A program made the translations under genes and the position numbers. Positions 37,236-48,406 of a stretch of 64,000 nucleotides of DNA are shown here, piece after piece. Source of the DNA: Thuidium tamariscinum (Eukaryota; Streptophyta; Bryopsida; Hypnales; Thuidiaceae); contig OX344753.2 of NCBI GenBank assembly GCA_947034885.2, positions 24,196,347 to 24,260,346 on the forward strand. Direction: 5' to 3'. Under the pieces are notes generated by a model that made no database searches, was not told the DNA's origin, and saw nothing but the letters and a program-made list of their open reading frames with translations. Position 1 is the stretch's first letter. The number at the start of each line of letters is the position of its first letter.

Positions 37236-38175
37236 CTTCACAAAATCTGTCCTCATCCTATGCTATAAGTTTTGATGGATAAATGAAATGCCCAAACCTT
37301 GGAAACCATTTCTATATTTTTTTGGGCAATTATTTTCTATATTTTTTAGAATTAAAAAAAATCATATTTACAAGTAATTTTTGTTAATTTGTCACATTTA
37401 AAGGATTAATGTTGTATTATACAATTTAGATTGGTTTAAGTTAATGATTTTTGGTTGAACTTTGTGTGGTATGTTTCTATAGTAGGTGGATATGTTTTCA
37501 CCAAAGGGCATCTAAAAAAACTTTATTTTCTGACTTGTACATTAGTATGAATAGGCCTCCGCTATGCGCTCACTTCAGAACATTATAAATGGTTTAGAAC
37601 TAAATTTTTTAGTCAAACCTCATCAATACAGTCATGATACAGTCTTCTCAAATGGACAATTTTTAGTTTTGTTCAAATCTATTTTTCCTATTTCCTACAA
37701 AGTAAATTAAAGTGAATGTCTAAATTTTCTAGGACATCATCTAAAGCATTGAATTCTATTGAAGAAAATTCAGACATTCACTTTAATTAACTTTGTAGGA
37801 AATAGGAAAAACAATTATGAACATAAGTACAAATTGACCATTGCAGAAGACTTTATTGTCATGAGGTTTGACTAAGAAAATGAGTTCTAAATCATTTTTA
37901 ATGTTCTAAAGTGAGTCCATAGCGGAGGCCTATTCATACTAATGTACAAGTCAAAAAAAAAAGTTTTTTTAGATGTACTTTGGTGAAAACATATCCACCT
38001 ACTATAGAAACATACCACACAAGTTTCAACCAAAAATCATAAACTTAAACCGATCTAAATTGTATAATACAACATAAATCTTTTAAGTGTGACAAATTAA
38101 CAAAAATTACTTATACATATGATTTTTTTTTAATTCTGAAAAATATAGAATGTAATTGCCCAAAAAAATTCTAGA
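37236..38175. mobile_element. Head-to-head inverted dimer of GGGTCATTGC-family 5' halves
   Basis: Left arm about 37316-37733 and right arm about 37757-38168 are reverse complements at about 90 percent by eye over more than 400 bp. The centre is near 37745. The arms carry family landmarks (TTAATTTGTCACA, GAATAGGCCTCC). The right terminus is lost at the pyrimidine-rich block. Confidence 0.85.
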
Positions 38176-40680
38176 AATGCATTTCTCTATGCTCTTCCTC
38201 TGCTTTTCTTTGGGCTTCCCTTCTTATTTTCCTTCTCTTTTCTTTTGGCCATGATACAGTGCTTCCCTACTTTTTTCCTTCTCAACTTTTTTCCTTCATT
38301 TTTTTCCTTTCCCTTATTTAGGCTTCCTTGTATCTTTTCTTCATAGTTTTTTTAGCTTCCCTAATTTTGTCCTTTCCTTGCATCTCTAGACCTTGCCTCA
38401 TTTTTCCTTCACTATTTTTGTGGGGTTCCTTTTCTTTTTTTCTTCCTAGTTTTTATGGCTCCCCTATTTTTTTCCTTTCATATTTTTAGAGTTTCTTTGT
38501 TGTTCTTCTTTCCCTACTTTTCTGGATTTTTCTTTTCCTTGCCTATTTTGTTTCTTCCGGGCTACACTAGAAGAAACCCCTATCTTTGGTGACAAGCCCT
38601 AATTTTGTATGACGCATTTTAGATGATGTGAATGTTGACAATCCAAAATTTTTATGTCAACTAAAATGTCAAATGTAACATCAATGTTGGTAGTCCAATG
38701 TTTTGATGTTAACATTGATGTTACATTAGACATTTTTATTGACATAAATTTTGGGTTGTCAACATTGACATCACCTAAAATCCATCATAAAAAATTAGAG
38801 CTCGTTACCCAAAACAGGGTTTTCTTATAGTGCTATATTTTGGACGTTGCAGTTTTTGTCCTTTTAAGTTTTTTTCCTTCCCTCTTTTTTGGCTTGGAAG
38901 CCTATGTTTTTGGTTCCCAAATTTATAGGCTTCGCTGTTTTTTTTCTCTTGTTTTTCTTCTTCCCTATTTTTTGAAATCCCTATTTTATTGGCTTCCCTA
39001 TAGTTTTCCTCCCCTACTTTCAAGTTCTTCCTAGTTTTGAACTTCACTTTGTTTATCCTTCCCTTTTCTTTGTCATTCATTTTTTTTTGCCTTCAAATAT
39101 AGTGTGTAGTTCTATTTATTTGAATGTACAATGTTTTTCTTTCCCTCTCTTTTTGGCTTCAAAAATTTGTACCTTACTTATTTCTCAGGCTTCCAATTTT
39201 TTGTCTTTACTTGTCTATTTTGCTTTATTGTTTTCTTCCTTGCCTATTTCTTGGGCTTCCAAATTTTTTGCTTTCATATATTTCTCTTTTCCTACTTCTT
39301 TTTAGCCCTTTTGCCTTCCTTTTTCTATTCTTGTCGTCTTCTATTACCTTTTTTTTCATCTTTTTCTCCTTCACATTTTTTGTATCCTTTATTATTCACT
39401 TCTCAATTTCAATTTTATTTTATTTTGTATATCCAAATATTTTCCTTGTGTTAATCACTTCCCTTTTGTATTCTTCATCTCAGTTTATCTCCTATATTAT
39501 TCACTTTCCAATTTGTTTTCTCCGTCTATCCGCTTCCCTAGTTGTTTTCATTTACATAATTCTTTTCTGTATCTCCATTTTTGTCCTGCATTGTTCACTT
39601 CCCAATTTCATGTACTGTATTATGCACTTCCCATTTTCTATTCGAAATTTGTTTTCTGTATCCCATTTTTTTCCTTCAAATATGTAGTTCCCATTTTTTT
39701 TCTTTATCCCATTTTCTATTCTCTTCTATTCACTTCCCCTTTTGTTTTTCTTTTATCCCATTTTCTCTGCAATATGAAGTTCATGTCCCATTTTCTTCTC
39801 TTTTTTTTGTAATTGCCAACTTTTTTTTCCTTTATTTTAGTTTGTTTTGTACATGATGTATTCTTCATCTTTTTTTTTTCTATATCCTTGTTCTTTCCTT
39901 CTCTTATTCACTTCACATTTATTTTTTAATTCTCTTGTGTCTATTCCATTTTGTGACTTCTTCTATTCACTTCCAAATTTTTTCCCCTTATCCCTTTTTA
40001 TTCGCTATGTTATTCGCTTTCCAATTTTTTAGGCTGTTTTTTAGTTGCCATTTCTTTGTTCCATGTTGGTTTTCTGTATCCCATTTCTTTCCTTCTCTTA
40101 TTCACACCTCATTTTTTTCTTTTTCTTTATCCCACTCTGTATCCTCTTCTATTCACTTCCCATTTTTCTTTTCCTTTGAATCCCTTTTTTTTCGCTGTAT
40201 TATTCACTTTCCAATTTTTTGGGGTATGTTTTCAATTGCCATTTCTTCCTCCCTTTCTTTTTTCATGTATGTCATTTCTTTCCTTCTCTTACTCACTTCT
40301 CATTAAATTTTTTTTCTTAATCCCATTGTGCATCCTACTCTATTATTCACTTCCCATTTCTTCTTTTTTATCTTCCTCCAATTTCTTTCGTTGCGTTGTT
40401 CACTTCCCAATTTTTTTCGAGTGTTTCTAAAGTGCCACTTCTTTTTCCCTTCTTTTTCTTGTATAGTACATCCCATTTCTTTCCTTCTCTTATTCACTTC
40501 TCAACTTTTTGAAATTTTTTTGCCTTTATCCCATGAAGTGTCTTCTTCTATTCACTTCCCATTTCTCTTGTCCTCTAAATCCCATTTCTGCGCTCTATAA
40601 TTCAAATCGCAATTTTTGTTTGTCTGTTTTCTAGCTACAAATTTTTTTCTTTTTTATATTTTTTGTAGCTTTCATACTTT
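38176..40680. repeat. Pyrimidine-rich low-complexity block (degenerate minisatellite)
   Basis: The plus strand is almost purely T/C with sparse A/G. Loosely repeated phrases such as CTTCTATTCACTTCCCATTT and TCCCATTTCTTTCCTTCTC recur at irregular 60-200 base spacing, mainly in 39500-40600. Long frames here translate as Phe/Ser/Leu-rich sequence and arise from composition. A CACTA-type MITE interrupts it at 38565. Confidence 0.85.
38565..38832. mobile_element. CACTA-type foldback MITE, 268 bp
   Basis: Ends are CACTAGAAGAAACCCC and GGGTTTTCTTATAGTG with the 3-bp duplication CTA on both sides (38562-38564, 38833-38835). Nearly the whole element folds back on itself around AACATTGATGTTACAT-like words. 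It shares layout and several words with the element at 46176-48406. Confidence 0.92.
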
Positions 40681-42244
40681 AGAGTTGGACTTTAGAAAAA
40701 ATTTCACCATTATGTGACTTTGTTCACTACAATGATGCTATTACCAAATTCTGATATAAATCTAATTCTTTTTGTTTACCAGACTTCAAAACCCATGTTG
40801 CAAATATAGTTCTATCACTACATAAGAGTATTTTTATTCACTCATAATGATCAAACAGTACTAAAGTTACTGTAATCTGATCTAAATCAGATCATAGACT
40901 CCATTTTGATGCAATGCTAATTTTTGCACCACTGAAATTTAATACCAAAAGTACTAATCAAATTGGAAAAATTATGATGCATGGCTTATTATAACGTGTA
41001 CATGTTTTAAACAAATCCCAACCTTTAACTAATGGAGGCTTGGGCTTAGACGATCTAGGTGGATTGGCCCCCTCGCTCGGCCTTACCATGTTTTACCAGA
41101 GGTGCAATCAAAACAAAAAGCCCCCTAGTTTGGGCCGTGATCACCTCTACTTTCATCACCCCCTAGCTAATTTGCGGTCTCTGATCGCAAATATGAATTC
41201 AAAATTTGCAAAAAAAAATTTGTGTGAAATAAAAAATTACAGTGTTTTACCCAAGTGGCCGAGCAAGGGGGTCAGTTCTCCTTGCCCGGCTCAGACCATG
41301 TACTGAAGGCCAAAATTAACATGATAGGCTAACAAAGAATGGCTCTGCATGACCGTCAAATTCACCAACTTCGGTGGTTGGATTTACTGGCTATATAACC
41401 TATATTAATAGCCTGATTACGAATGGAAAATCCACAAAGCTTGGACATTGGATGAAGGCCCCCAAAAAAACCTTCCTATGCAGGTCCTTAAATTTACTAC
41501 TCCAGTTGTTACTCATACCTTCTCTGGAGCATGCGACTGAGGAAAGAGTGAACTGCCAATACTGTGAACAAAGTGTTAGTTTCAAAGGACTGAACTACTA
41601 TTTTATACTATCTAGTGTTACTGTAGAACTTGTGCACGGAGAAATGACTACATCACAACAGTCTTGCAACACCCAGGTTGATTTACAGAAACTTTGTGAA
41701 TGAGTTGAATGTATGTTGATTGTTTGTTTTTACACTTTGAGTGAAGGCAATAACACGCGTATTAGGGCTGCAAACACTTGTTGCATCCTCACTAACCTCA
41801 CATGTTGTTGTGGTGTGTTCTTGGGATGGGCACAGGTGAGGCCCTATACCTCTCAAAGTTTTTGGCAGAGAAGGAGACAACTTGGCTCATTTCACACTCT
41901 ATACAATTTAGACTTACTTTATTTGGTTTACAAATTGTGACACATATGTGCTTTTCTACATGATTAGTGACTCTATCAATGCTATTGAATACATATTCCT
42001 TTAGAAATATAGGTTATGTGACTAACTAAACTTAGCCAAAGTTAGCTAAAATCTCCTAACTTGAGTAGGAAGTTGTTGGCTTTCTACCAAAAAATGACTC
42101 AATTTAGCAATGCACCTCTATTTACACTCTTAGGATAAGTAAAGATTGCTTACAACAATGTTCTTGGTACTACGCTTTATCCTAGAAGGGATAGTACATG
42201 CTTGGAAATTTACAGAATGATGCCTTAGAAATAGGATGTTCCAG
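40681..42244. other. Intergenic, no gene supported; short inverted repeat near 41060-41275
   Basis: GGCCCCCTCGCTCGGCC near 41065 and its imperfect complement GGCCGAGCAAGGGGGTC near 41255 may bound a small foldback of about 210 bp. The 109-codon frame at 41374-41703 contains CQYCEQSV but no full zinc-finger pattern and is not called. Confidence 0.4.
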
Positions 42245-42520
42245 AATATGACTTTTTTTTCATCTTATTTTTTTCTTTATTCTAGTTTTTGTGCTATGTT
42301 TTTCACTTTCCATTATTTTTTCTTGTACCCAATTTGTTCCCTTTCGTTATTCACTCTCCATTTTTTTTAATTCTCTTCTTCACTTCCTATTTCTTTTAAA
42401 AAAACATTTTCTTTATCGAATTTCTTCCCCAATATTCTTCACTTTCCATTTTTGTTTCTTCCTACATGCACTTCCTATTCTTATTGTGAACCATGATTAA
42501 CCGTTCTCTATTTATTTCTG
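42245..42520. repeat. Second pyrimidine-rich block
   Basis: T/C-rich text with TTCACTTTCCATT phrases like those in 39500-40600, so it is probably a separated part of the same repeat field. Confidence 0.6.
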
Positions 42521-43624
42521 CCTTGTTTGGTCTTGAGGGAACTTCTTAGAACACCCCTTCAATTTCCCTCTCTACTTTCTCTTCCAAAGGAATTTTAAAA
42601 GAGAAAATGAAAAGACCATTTCAACTCACCATGGTTGTTAGTACAAGACAACTACCAACATAAATTTCTAGCAGATTCAAAAATATAGTTCTTGTGATAT
42701 TAGTGTTGTCAGTATGTATGTAACATATCAAGAGTGGTAAAAAATAGGGTGCTTCGAGGGTAGTCCAACTTGGGTAATCGAGAATGCATGAAGCGATAAT
42801 TGAATTGCATAATATGCTTAGGAAGAACATGACATCAACCACATATTACCCTCAGAACATAATTTTTCATTCATTACAGTATGCAGGACTGTGCACACTG
42901 ATCTTGTAATTGTTTAAGTTCATCTTCAATATCTATCTGTCTATGTACAAAACAAAGTAAATGTCACTCAGGATTGCAAGTAGTGCAAAGATTCCGGAGA
43001 AGAGGGTGACATGTCTTAATTGATGACTATCCCCTACCTTTCCATACACTACCATGTACTACTAGTCTACTATAGAGCACTGAAGACTCATTGAAGGCAT
43101 AATGAATTACTACATAGTACTCAATAGTACTAGTCTTCAAAGGTGCAATCACTGCATGGATGATGGCATTGTATGAATTAGTAATGGGACAATTTTTTAC
43201 ATGTCTGTCTTGCATACTAATGTTGACATGAATGCAGAGAAGGTACATAGAAGGTTCCCATATAGAAAAGGTTCCCATTGTATACAAGACTACACTAATG
43301 TGCACTCCTACACCTATCTAAGGGTCATCCTCCATTGCTCCAATGAACTGAATGTGACACTTGTGCAAGTGATAATTCAAAGAAGTGCTACCATTCCATA
43401 AGGGATGCAGACTTCATTGTATGTACGCATAGTGGCAAATGTGGCATTATCGGAGAAGGTAATCTCTGTTCCACCTTCCACATGCAGTAGACACCGTTAA
43501 ATGTTACTATAATTTACATGACACGGGACACCTGTACAAGATTTTATATAGATACAATTGCGATAGGATACATGGTAAGAAGTGTAGGATCCATGGTCAA
43601 TAGAGGTGTGACCTCCACTGTAAT
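42521..43624. other. 3' flank of the SET pseudogene, no gene supported
   Basis: Mixed-composition DNA with several AGTACT words near 42990-43140. Antisense frames at 42621-42842 and 43027-43305 show no recognised motif. Confidence 0.45.
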
Positions 43625-44019
43625 TCAACATCCTCTATAGAGTGAACTACCACAGTAGCACAGAAAAGCTGGTGTTCCTTCCTCAAAGGTCAAGCTATAG
43701 TTCCATGTCAATTCTTCCCTCGGACCTATAACTCGATTTGCAAAGAAGGCCACCTGTGAGAAGTCTAAGACAACATATAAAAATGGTAGGAACAACAAAA
43801 ACAAAGATAGCTATTCTAATCATAAGGACACACTCTTTGAAGTTGAGTGGCAGCATTCACATGATACAAAACGGGACTGGTAGTGCCCACCACACTAGCA
43901 TGTTCATAAGATTGGTGTCACCGCACCTGCATGCATAGGAGGAGTGCAAGCATTAGTCTCTAATGTGCATCGTACAAAGACAAAGAAAAAGGTACAATGA
44001 TAATAGGACATTTGCCTAC

Positions 44020-44267
44020 CTATAATTTAGCCACCTAGCCACATTTGTCACCGTAGTTGAGTCAATGTAGAGGAGGGAGTCGTCTTCTTCATCAACCTCC
44101 AATGGCTAGTCAGCGGTCAATGAAAGTGAGAACTTTGCTCGGTCACCGCGCCTCAACATTTTAGCATTCGTGACCACTTCACCTATGTATTCAAAGACAA
44201 ATTGACCTGGCAGGAGGTACTGCACCGTCTGAATTCCCCAGCCCTTGTGTTTGTTTACAAAGAAAAT
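44020..44267 (-). other. SET core exon of the pseudogene
   Basis: It encodes the S-adenosylmethionine-binding GWG motif, the FEYIGEV strand and the YIDSTTVTNVARWLN segment, equivalent to YID...GNVARFINHSC in active enzymes. One TAG follows LSLTAD. A 90-base intron (44268-44357) separates it from the pre-SET exon. Removing that intron joins AELQ to IFFVNKHKGWG exactly as in related enzymes. If the intron is retained, the frame stays open, which explains a misleading longer frame here. Confidence 0.85.
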
Positions 44268-44554
44268 CTGGTAGGTAAAACTTTGACTAGCCATCAAAGA
44301 CACACTCCTTACCAAATGCGTGAAGTTCATAAATCTAGCTCGCAGGGTTGCCCTCACTTGGAGCTCCGCCATCAATCCATTTTGGACAACTCTATTCCGG
44401 TAATTCAGTGGACAATGGCATTTATTGTTGCACTCTCTTATGAAGCGTAGTGGAACATAACTGACGTAGGTGCTATCATCATCCTCTGGTCACTTACAGG
44501 GGCCTCTGCAAAATGTCAGTCCTGTGGTAGAGCCACTTCGTCAACCCAAGAACT

Positions 44555-45914
44555 CACTATAAGAAAACCTCGTTTTCGGTGTTGTTTCAGAAAAAACATG
44601 TTGCGTTTTTTGAGTCGTCACGTGTTTTGCAAAAACATCTTTAAAATGTTGATGTTTTTTGTGATGTCACAAAAAACAATTGAAAAATAAGTAGATGTCA
44701 CCGTACACAAATATATCTTTAATGATGTTTAAGAAAATAAGTTAATGTTTTTCATGACATCCAAAAAAACATAGATTGCCACATCAACAAAAAACTTGTT
44801 TTGATTATGAATAAGTTAGTAAAAATTTCTTTGGTCAGTGGTAAAATTTTGACTTAAAGTAAAAAAGTAGGAAAAAGGCAGCCACATGGCATCTTTTTCC
44901 AAAAAAAAAGGAATGGATGGATGATTTTGATGTATAAAATGGATGAAAACAAATGGTCTTTATACAAGTGCAGTGGTAGGAAGAGAGACAATCCATATGG
45001 GATATGCAAATGAACAATTGCATTTTAAATTAAATGTCAAGAAAAACATCAAGATGTCACAAAAAACATCAACATGTTCAAAAAAACATGGACGTGTAAA
45101 AAAAAACGTCGATATGTTCAATGGTCAAATTGCCACATTTTAATTATCCTATACCTTTTATCTCACCATGGACTGAGAATGGAGATAAGTATAATCCCCC
45201 TCCCCCTTTATTTTCATTAACTTTTAATGAAGTGATTTCTTTATTTTGCCTTCAAAAATTCTCTGAAAGGTAGATGGTAAGTTTCCTTCAATTTTTGTTG
45301 AATTCAATAATTTTGTTTATTCATTTTATTTTCAATTAATTTTAAATATTCTTTTTCTGACTTGGCCTTGTAGGTAGAGTATGTACCTAGTGATGTTTAA
45401 TTTGACGTTACGGAAAACATTTAATTTGATGTCTGAGAGAACACCATTAAAATTCTCAAATGACACAAAAAGTGTGCTGACAAAGCATGCCACGTCAGCA
45501 CATTTTGGGTCCATGTCAATAAATTTCAAGATTTTCCACGTCAGAAATTCAAGGGGTCCATATCAGCTTCTGGGAGGTCCACGTCAGCACATTGTCAGGT
45601 CCATGTCATTTTGGGGGGTAGTATGGACTTGGATGAAAAATTCCTGCGTGGCAGTGCCCGACAGAAAAATAGCTTATGTGGACAGCCTCACCCCTCTATG
45701 TGGAGTGTTCTATAGCGTTTGGAAGACCTTGTTCAATGTGATGTCAAAAAAAAAACAAGCAAAAATCGAACGCGTCAAATGAAATTTGGGCACGTTGTTT
45801 GCACGTTTTTTCTAATGGATTTTAGAGGACATCCACTTTAATCAAAATCGTGTCTGGATTAATGCAGTGCCATGTTTTTTTTGACGTTGTAAAAAACGCA
45901 TGTTTCTTATAGTG
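44555..45914. mobile_element. CACTA-superfamily element, 1360 bp, non-autonomous
   Basis: Ends are CACTATAAGAAAAC and GTTTCTTATAGTG. Flanking triplets are ACT and ATT, one mismatch. Subterminal repeats are typical: multiple AAAAAACATCAA/ACATGTTCAAAAAAACATG words near 45030-45120, and GGTCCACGTCAGCACATT-like repeats near 45480-45610. No transposase frame. It lies within the second pre-SET exon of the SET pseudogene. Confidence 0.85.
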
Positions 45915-46175
45915 ATTGCATGAACCAAGTAGCAGTCAATCTCTTCAATGTCTGAAAGGTGCAATGACAATTAGTAGAAAGAAATTCACAAGCATTCATT
46001 GCTTAGTCTACAATGAGGTTAATTACGTACCTCCTTCACATATCGAAGGTGCATGCAGAAGTTCTGATGTCAAGTAAAGGATATTTTCATCCCCTTCCTG
46101 AATCTCGATAGTGGCATTGGACGTGCACATCTACGAAGCTCGCTACAACTTCAGTACTAAATGAAGTCTTGCTTC

Positions 46176-48406
46176 CACTAGTAGAAACCCTCGTTTAATG
46201 TGATAAGGCCTAATTTTTCTTGACGGATTTTGCTAGGCGTTGTCGTAATGTAAATGCGTATACTATTTAAAATGTATACGTATTTTATATTTAAATTAGA
46301 TTTTAGAATTCAAGTTCTAGAATCTATATTTAGGTTTGAAGTTCAACACTAAAATGTTGGACTGGAGGGTTTTTTATGAAGTCATGAGATTTAGAGTCTT
46401 AGGAATCTTCTTTGACTTTAGTTTTTACCTCCATTTAGTTTAGTTGAAGTTTAATATCTAATTTTAATCTTATATTTTATCTATATGTTTAGAAGATAAG
46501 ATTATGAGTTAGAATTAGTTTATTTTTTAGTTTGATCTTTGAGTTTCATTGGCTTTGGAGAGTAAACTTGAACTTATGTTCTTGTTCTTTTCCTTTGGCC
46601 AATAGTTGTTTAGAGATCCATTTGGGCATCTCCCACTTAACTTAGGGTCTAGTAGGATTGGTGAGTGATCTTCTTCCTCCTCTTAGGGGGGTTTGGAGAG
46701 TTTTTCTTAGGAAGTTTTTCTTAGGGAGTTTTTTGATTAGTGTGTGTGGAGACGGAGTTTTGTATGTGAGTATTAATGGGGTTTAAAGCCGAATTTTGGG
46801 TTGATGTAGCTCATTGAGCATTGAATCTTTGGAATTGAAACTTTGACATCTGATTCCTTGTGATTAGACTTTTTCAAATTGTGCTTGCAAGTTGAATTTG
46901 GACTTGTGAATCAAAAGATATAGAGTTTTGAAGTTGAGAGGACCTAAGGCCTTCCATTGAGAAGAACAAAGGCTTAGACTTTGAGCCATAACTTTTGGAA
47001 TATTTTTCATCTTGTCTTGAGATTGTGAAGGATTGTATATCATTGTAGTAGCTTTCCAAAAAGTCATCACTCATCTGGTTTGGAGTTTGAAGGAGAAAGT
47101 TATGAGGAGTTGAAGGTTTGAAGGAAAATTGGAGTTTGGAAGGAGAAAGGCCATGACTTGAAACGACCACAACTTTGGGTGTGTTTTTCATATGTCTTTG
47201 AAAATTCTTGTGGAGTTATTTTGTAGAATTTCATATCCATAATGAGTTCATTCACTTCATTTGAACTCTTATTGAAGAAGTTATAGAGTGTAGAAGATAG
47301 GAAGGAGTGTTGCCTTTATAGTTTAGAAACCTGAGACTTTGTTGCTTAATAACTTTTGGATAGAGTCTTAGTTTATCATGAAACTTTCTGAGATTGTGGA
47401 TATTAGTTTGAGGACTCTAAATTACTATCACACTTGCAATTTGAATTTGTAGTTCAAAAGTTATAGAAAAATGTAGAGGCAGTAGTTGGTTGCTAAGGGA
47501 TTTGAGGAACCTCTACTTTGCACTTTAATAACTTTTGGACAGTAGTTTAGATAGAGTTGAGATTTGGAGGGTGTTTTTTTTGTAAAGTTATCTTTCCAAA
47601 ATGCTATTACACTAAGTATTTGGAGACTTAAGCCATCTGTAGCACTAGAAAGAAGGTCGCAGCTAGTGAGAGGAGAAATTTTCTAGTGTTCTTTGGGGTT
47701 CTTTGGGTTCTTTTGAAGACTTGAAGATTCGAAGGCCGTACATGCCGAGGACCTAGCCTTGTGTTGTGGCTTGTGGCTCGTTTTCATTTCTGTTATTCCC
47801 AGCCAGTTTTGGAGGCTAGTTGAAAATTCAATTTCTGCATTGTAAAACTGTTGCGAGCCGTGGTTATCCAGTAAGCGCTCCATTTTGTGTTTGTGGCGAC
47901 GAAGTAGGGTTAATGGCCCACATGGTCGATCTTTTATGTTGTTCCCATTGATGAAAGGCGCTTCCTGGTCATCGTGGGTTTGAAGTTTAAAGGCCTATCA
48001 TCCGGACGGTTACTCGTGTTGGCCGTCCTGTTCTACCCATCTGAAGCCTTGTTTCTTATTACACACCTTCACCCTTGGCCCTATAGAGCCAGCCACATGA
48101 TAGGCCAACGAATGAATAAGTGAAGATTCAAGCAAAGATTCGAGTGAAGATCAAGAGAAGATTCGAGTTTTGAAGACTTACCCAACTTCACTCATCAACG
48201 TGCAGCCAGACACCTTGTGTGTTCTCTAAGTGCACTCCTCTCTACCCGACAGCGTTAAAAGTAACAACTCGTGTTTTTATATCAACATTGATGTTGTGTT
48301 GAACGTTTTTGTTGACATAAAAACATAAATTGTTATTTTTGGTGCTTAGCAAAATCCGTCAAGAAAAATTAGGCCTTGTCACATTAAACAAGGGTTTCTA
48401 CTAGTA
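46176..48406. mobile_element. CACTA-type foldback MITE split by an LTR-like element
   Basis: Outer ends are CACTAGTAGAAACCCT and AGGGTTTCTACTAGTA, with the 3-bp duplication TTC (46173-46175, 48407-48409). Removing the inner 2011 bp and one GCGT gives a 216 bp foldback whose two arms then pair across the former insertion point. The host site is the first pre-SET exon. Confidence 0.9.
46241..48251 (-). mobile_element. LTR-like element, copy 2 (nested)
   Basis: A 2011 bp copy of 1084-3128 in reverse orientation, TGTCG...CGACA ended, flanked by GCGT (46237-46240, 48252-48255). Colinear identity is high throughout, for example the words around 1268-1330 and 47990-48060. No gag or pol. Confidence 0.85.

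Noticed and set aside
39124..40430. Several overlapping plus-strand frames of 90-187 codons rich in Phe, Ser and Leu
   Set aside because: They follow from the pyrimidine-rich composition; all three frames look alike and none has a domain or splice structure.
41374..41703. Possible BED-type zinc finger
   Set aside because: A CxxC pair is present, but the spaced His residues and the rest of the pattern are missing.
44106..44375. Continuous 89-codon frame as the true SET exon
   Set aside because: Its first part is a 90-base in-frame intron; removal restores the family alignment around AELQ and IFFVNKHKGWG.
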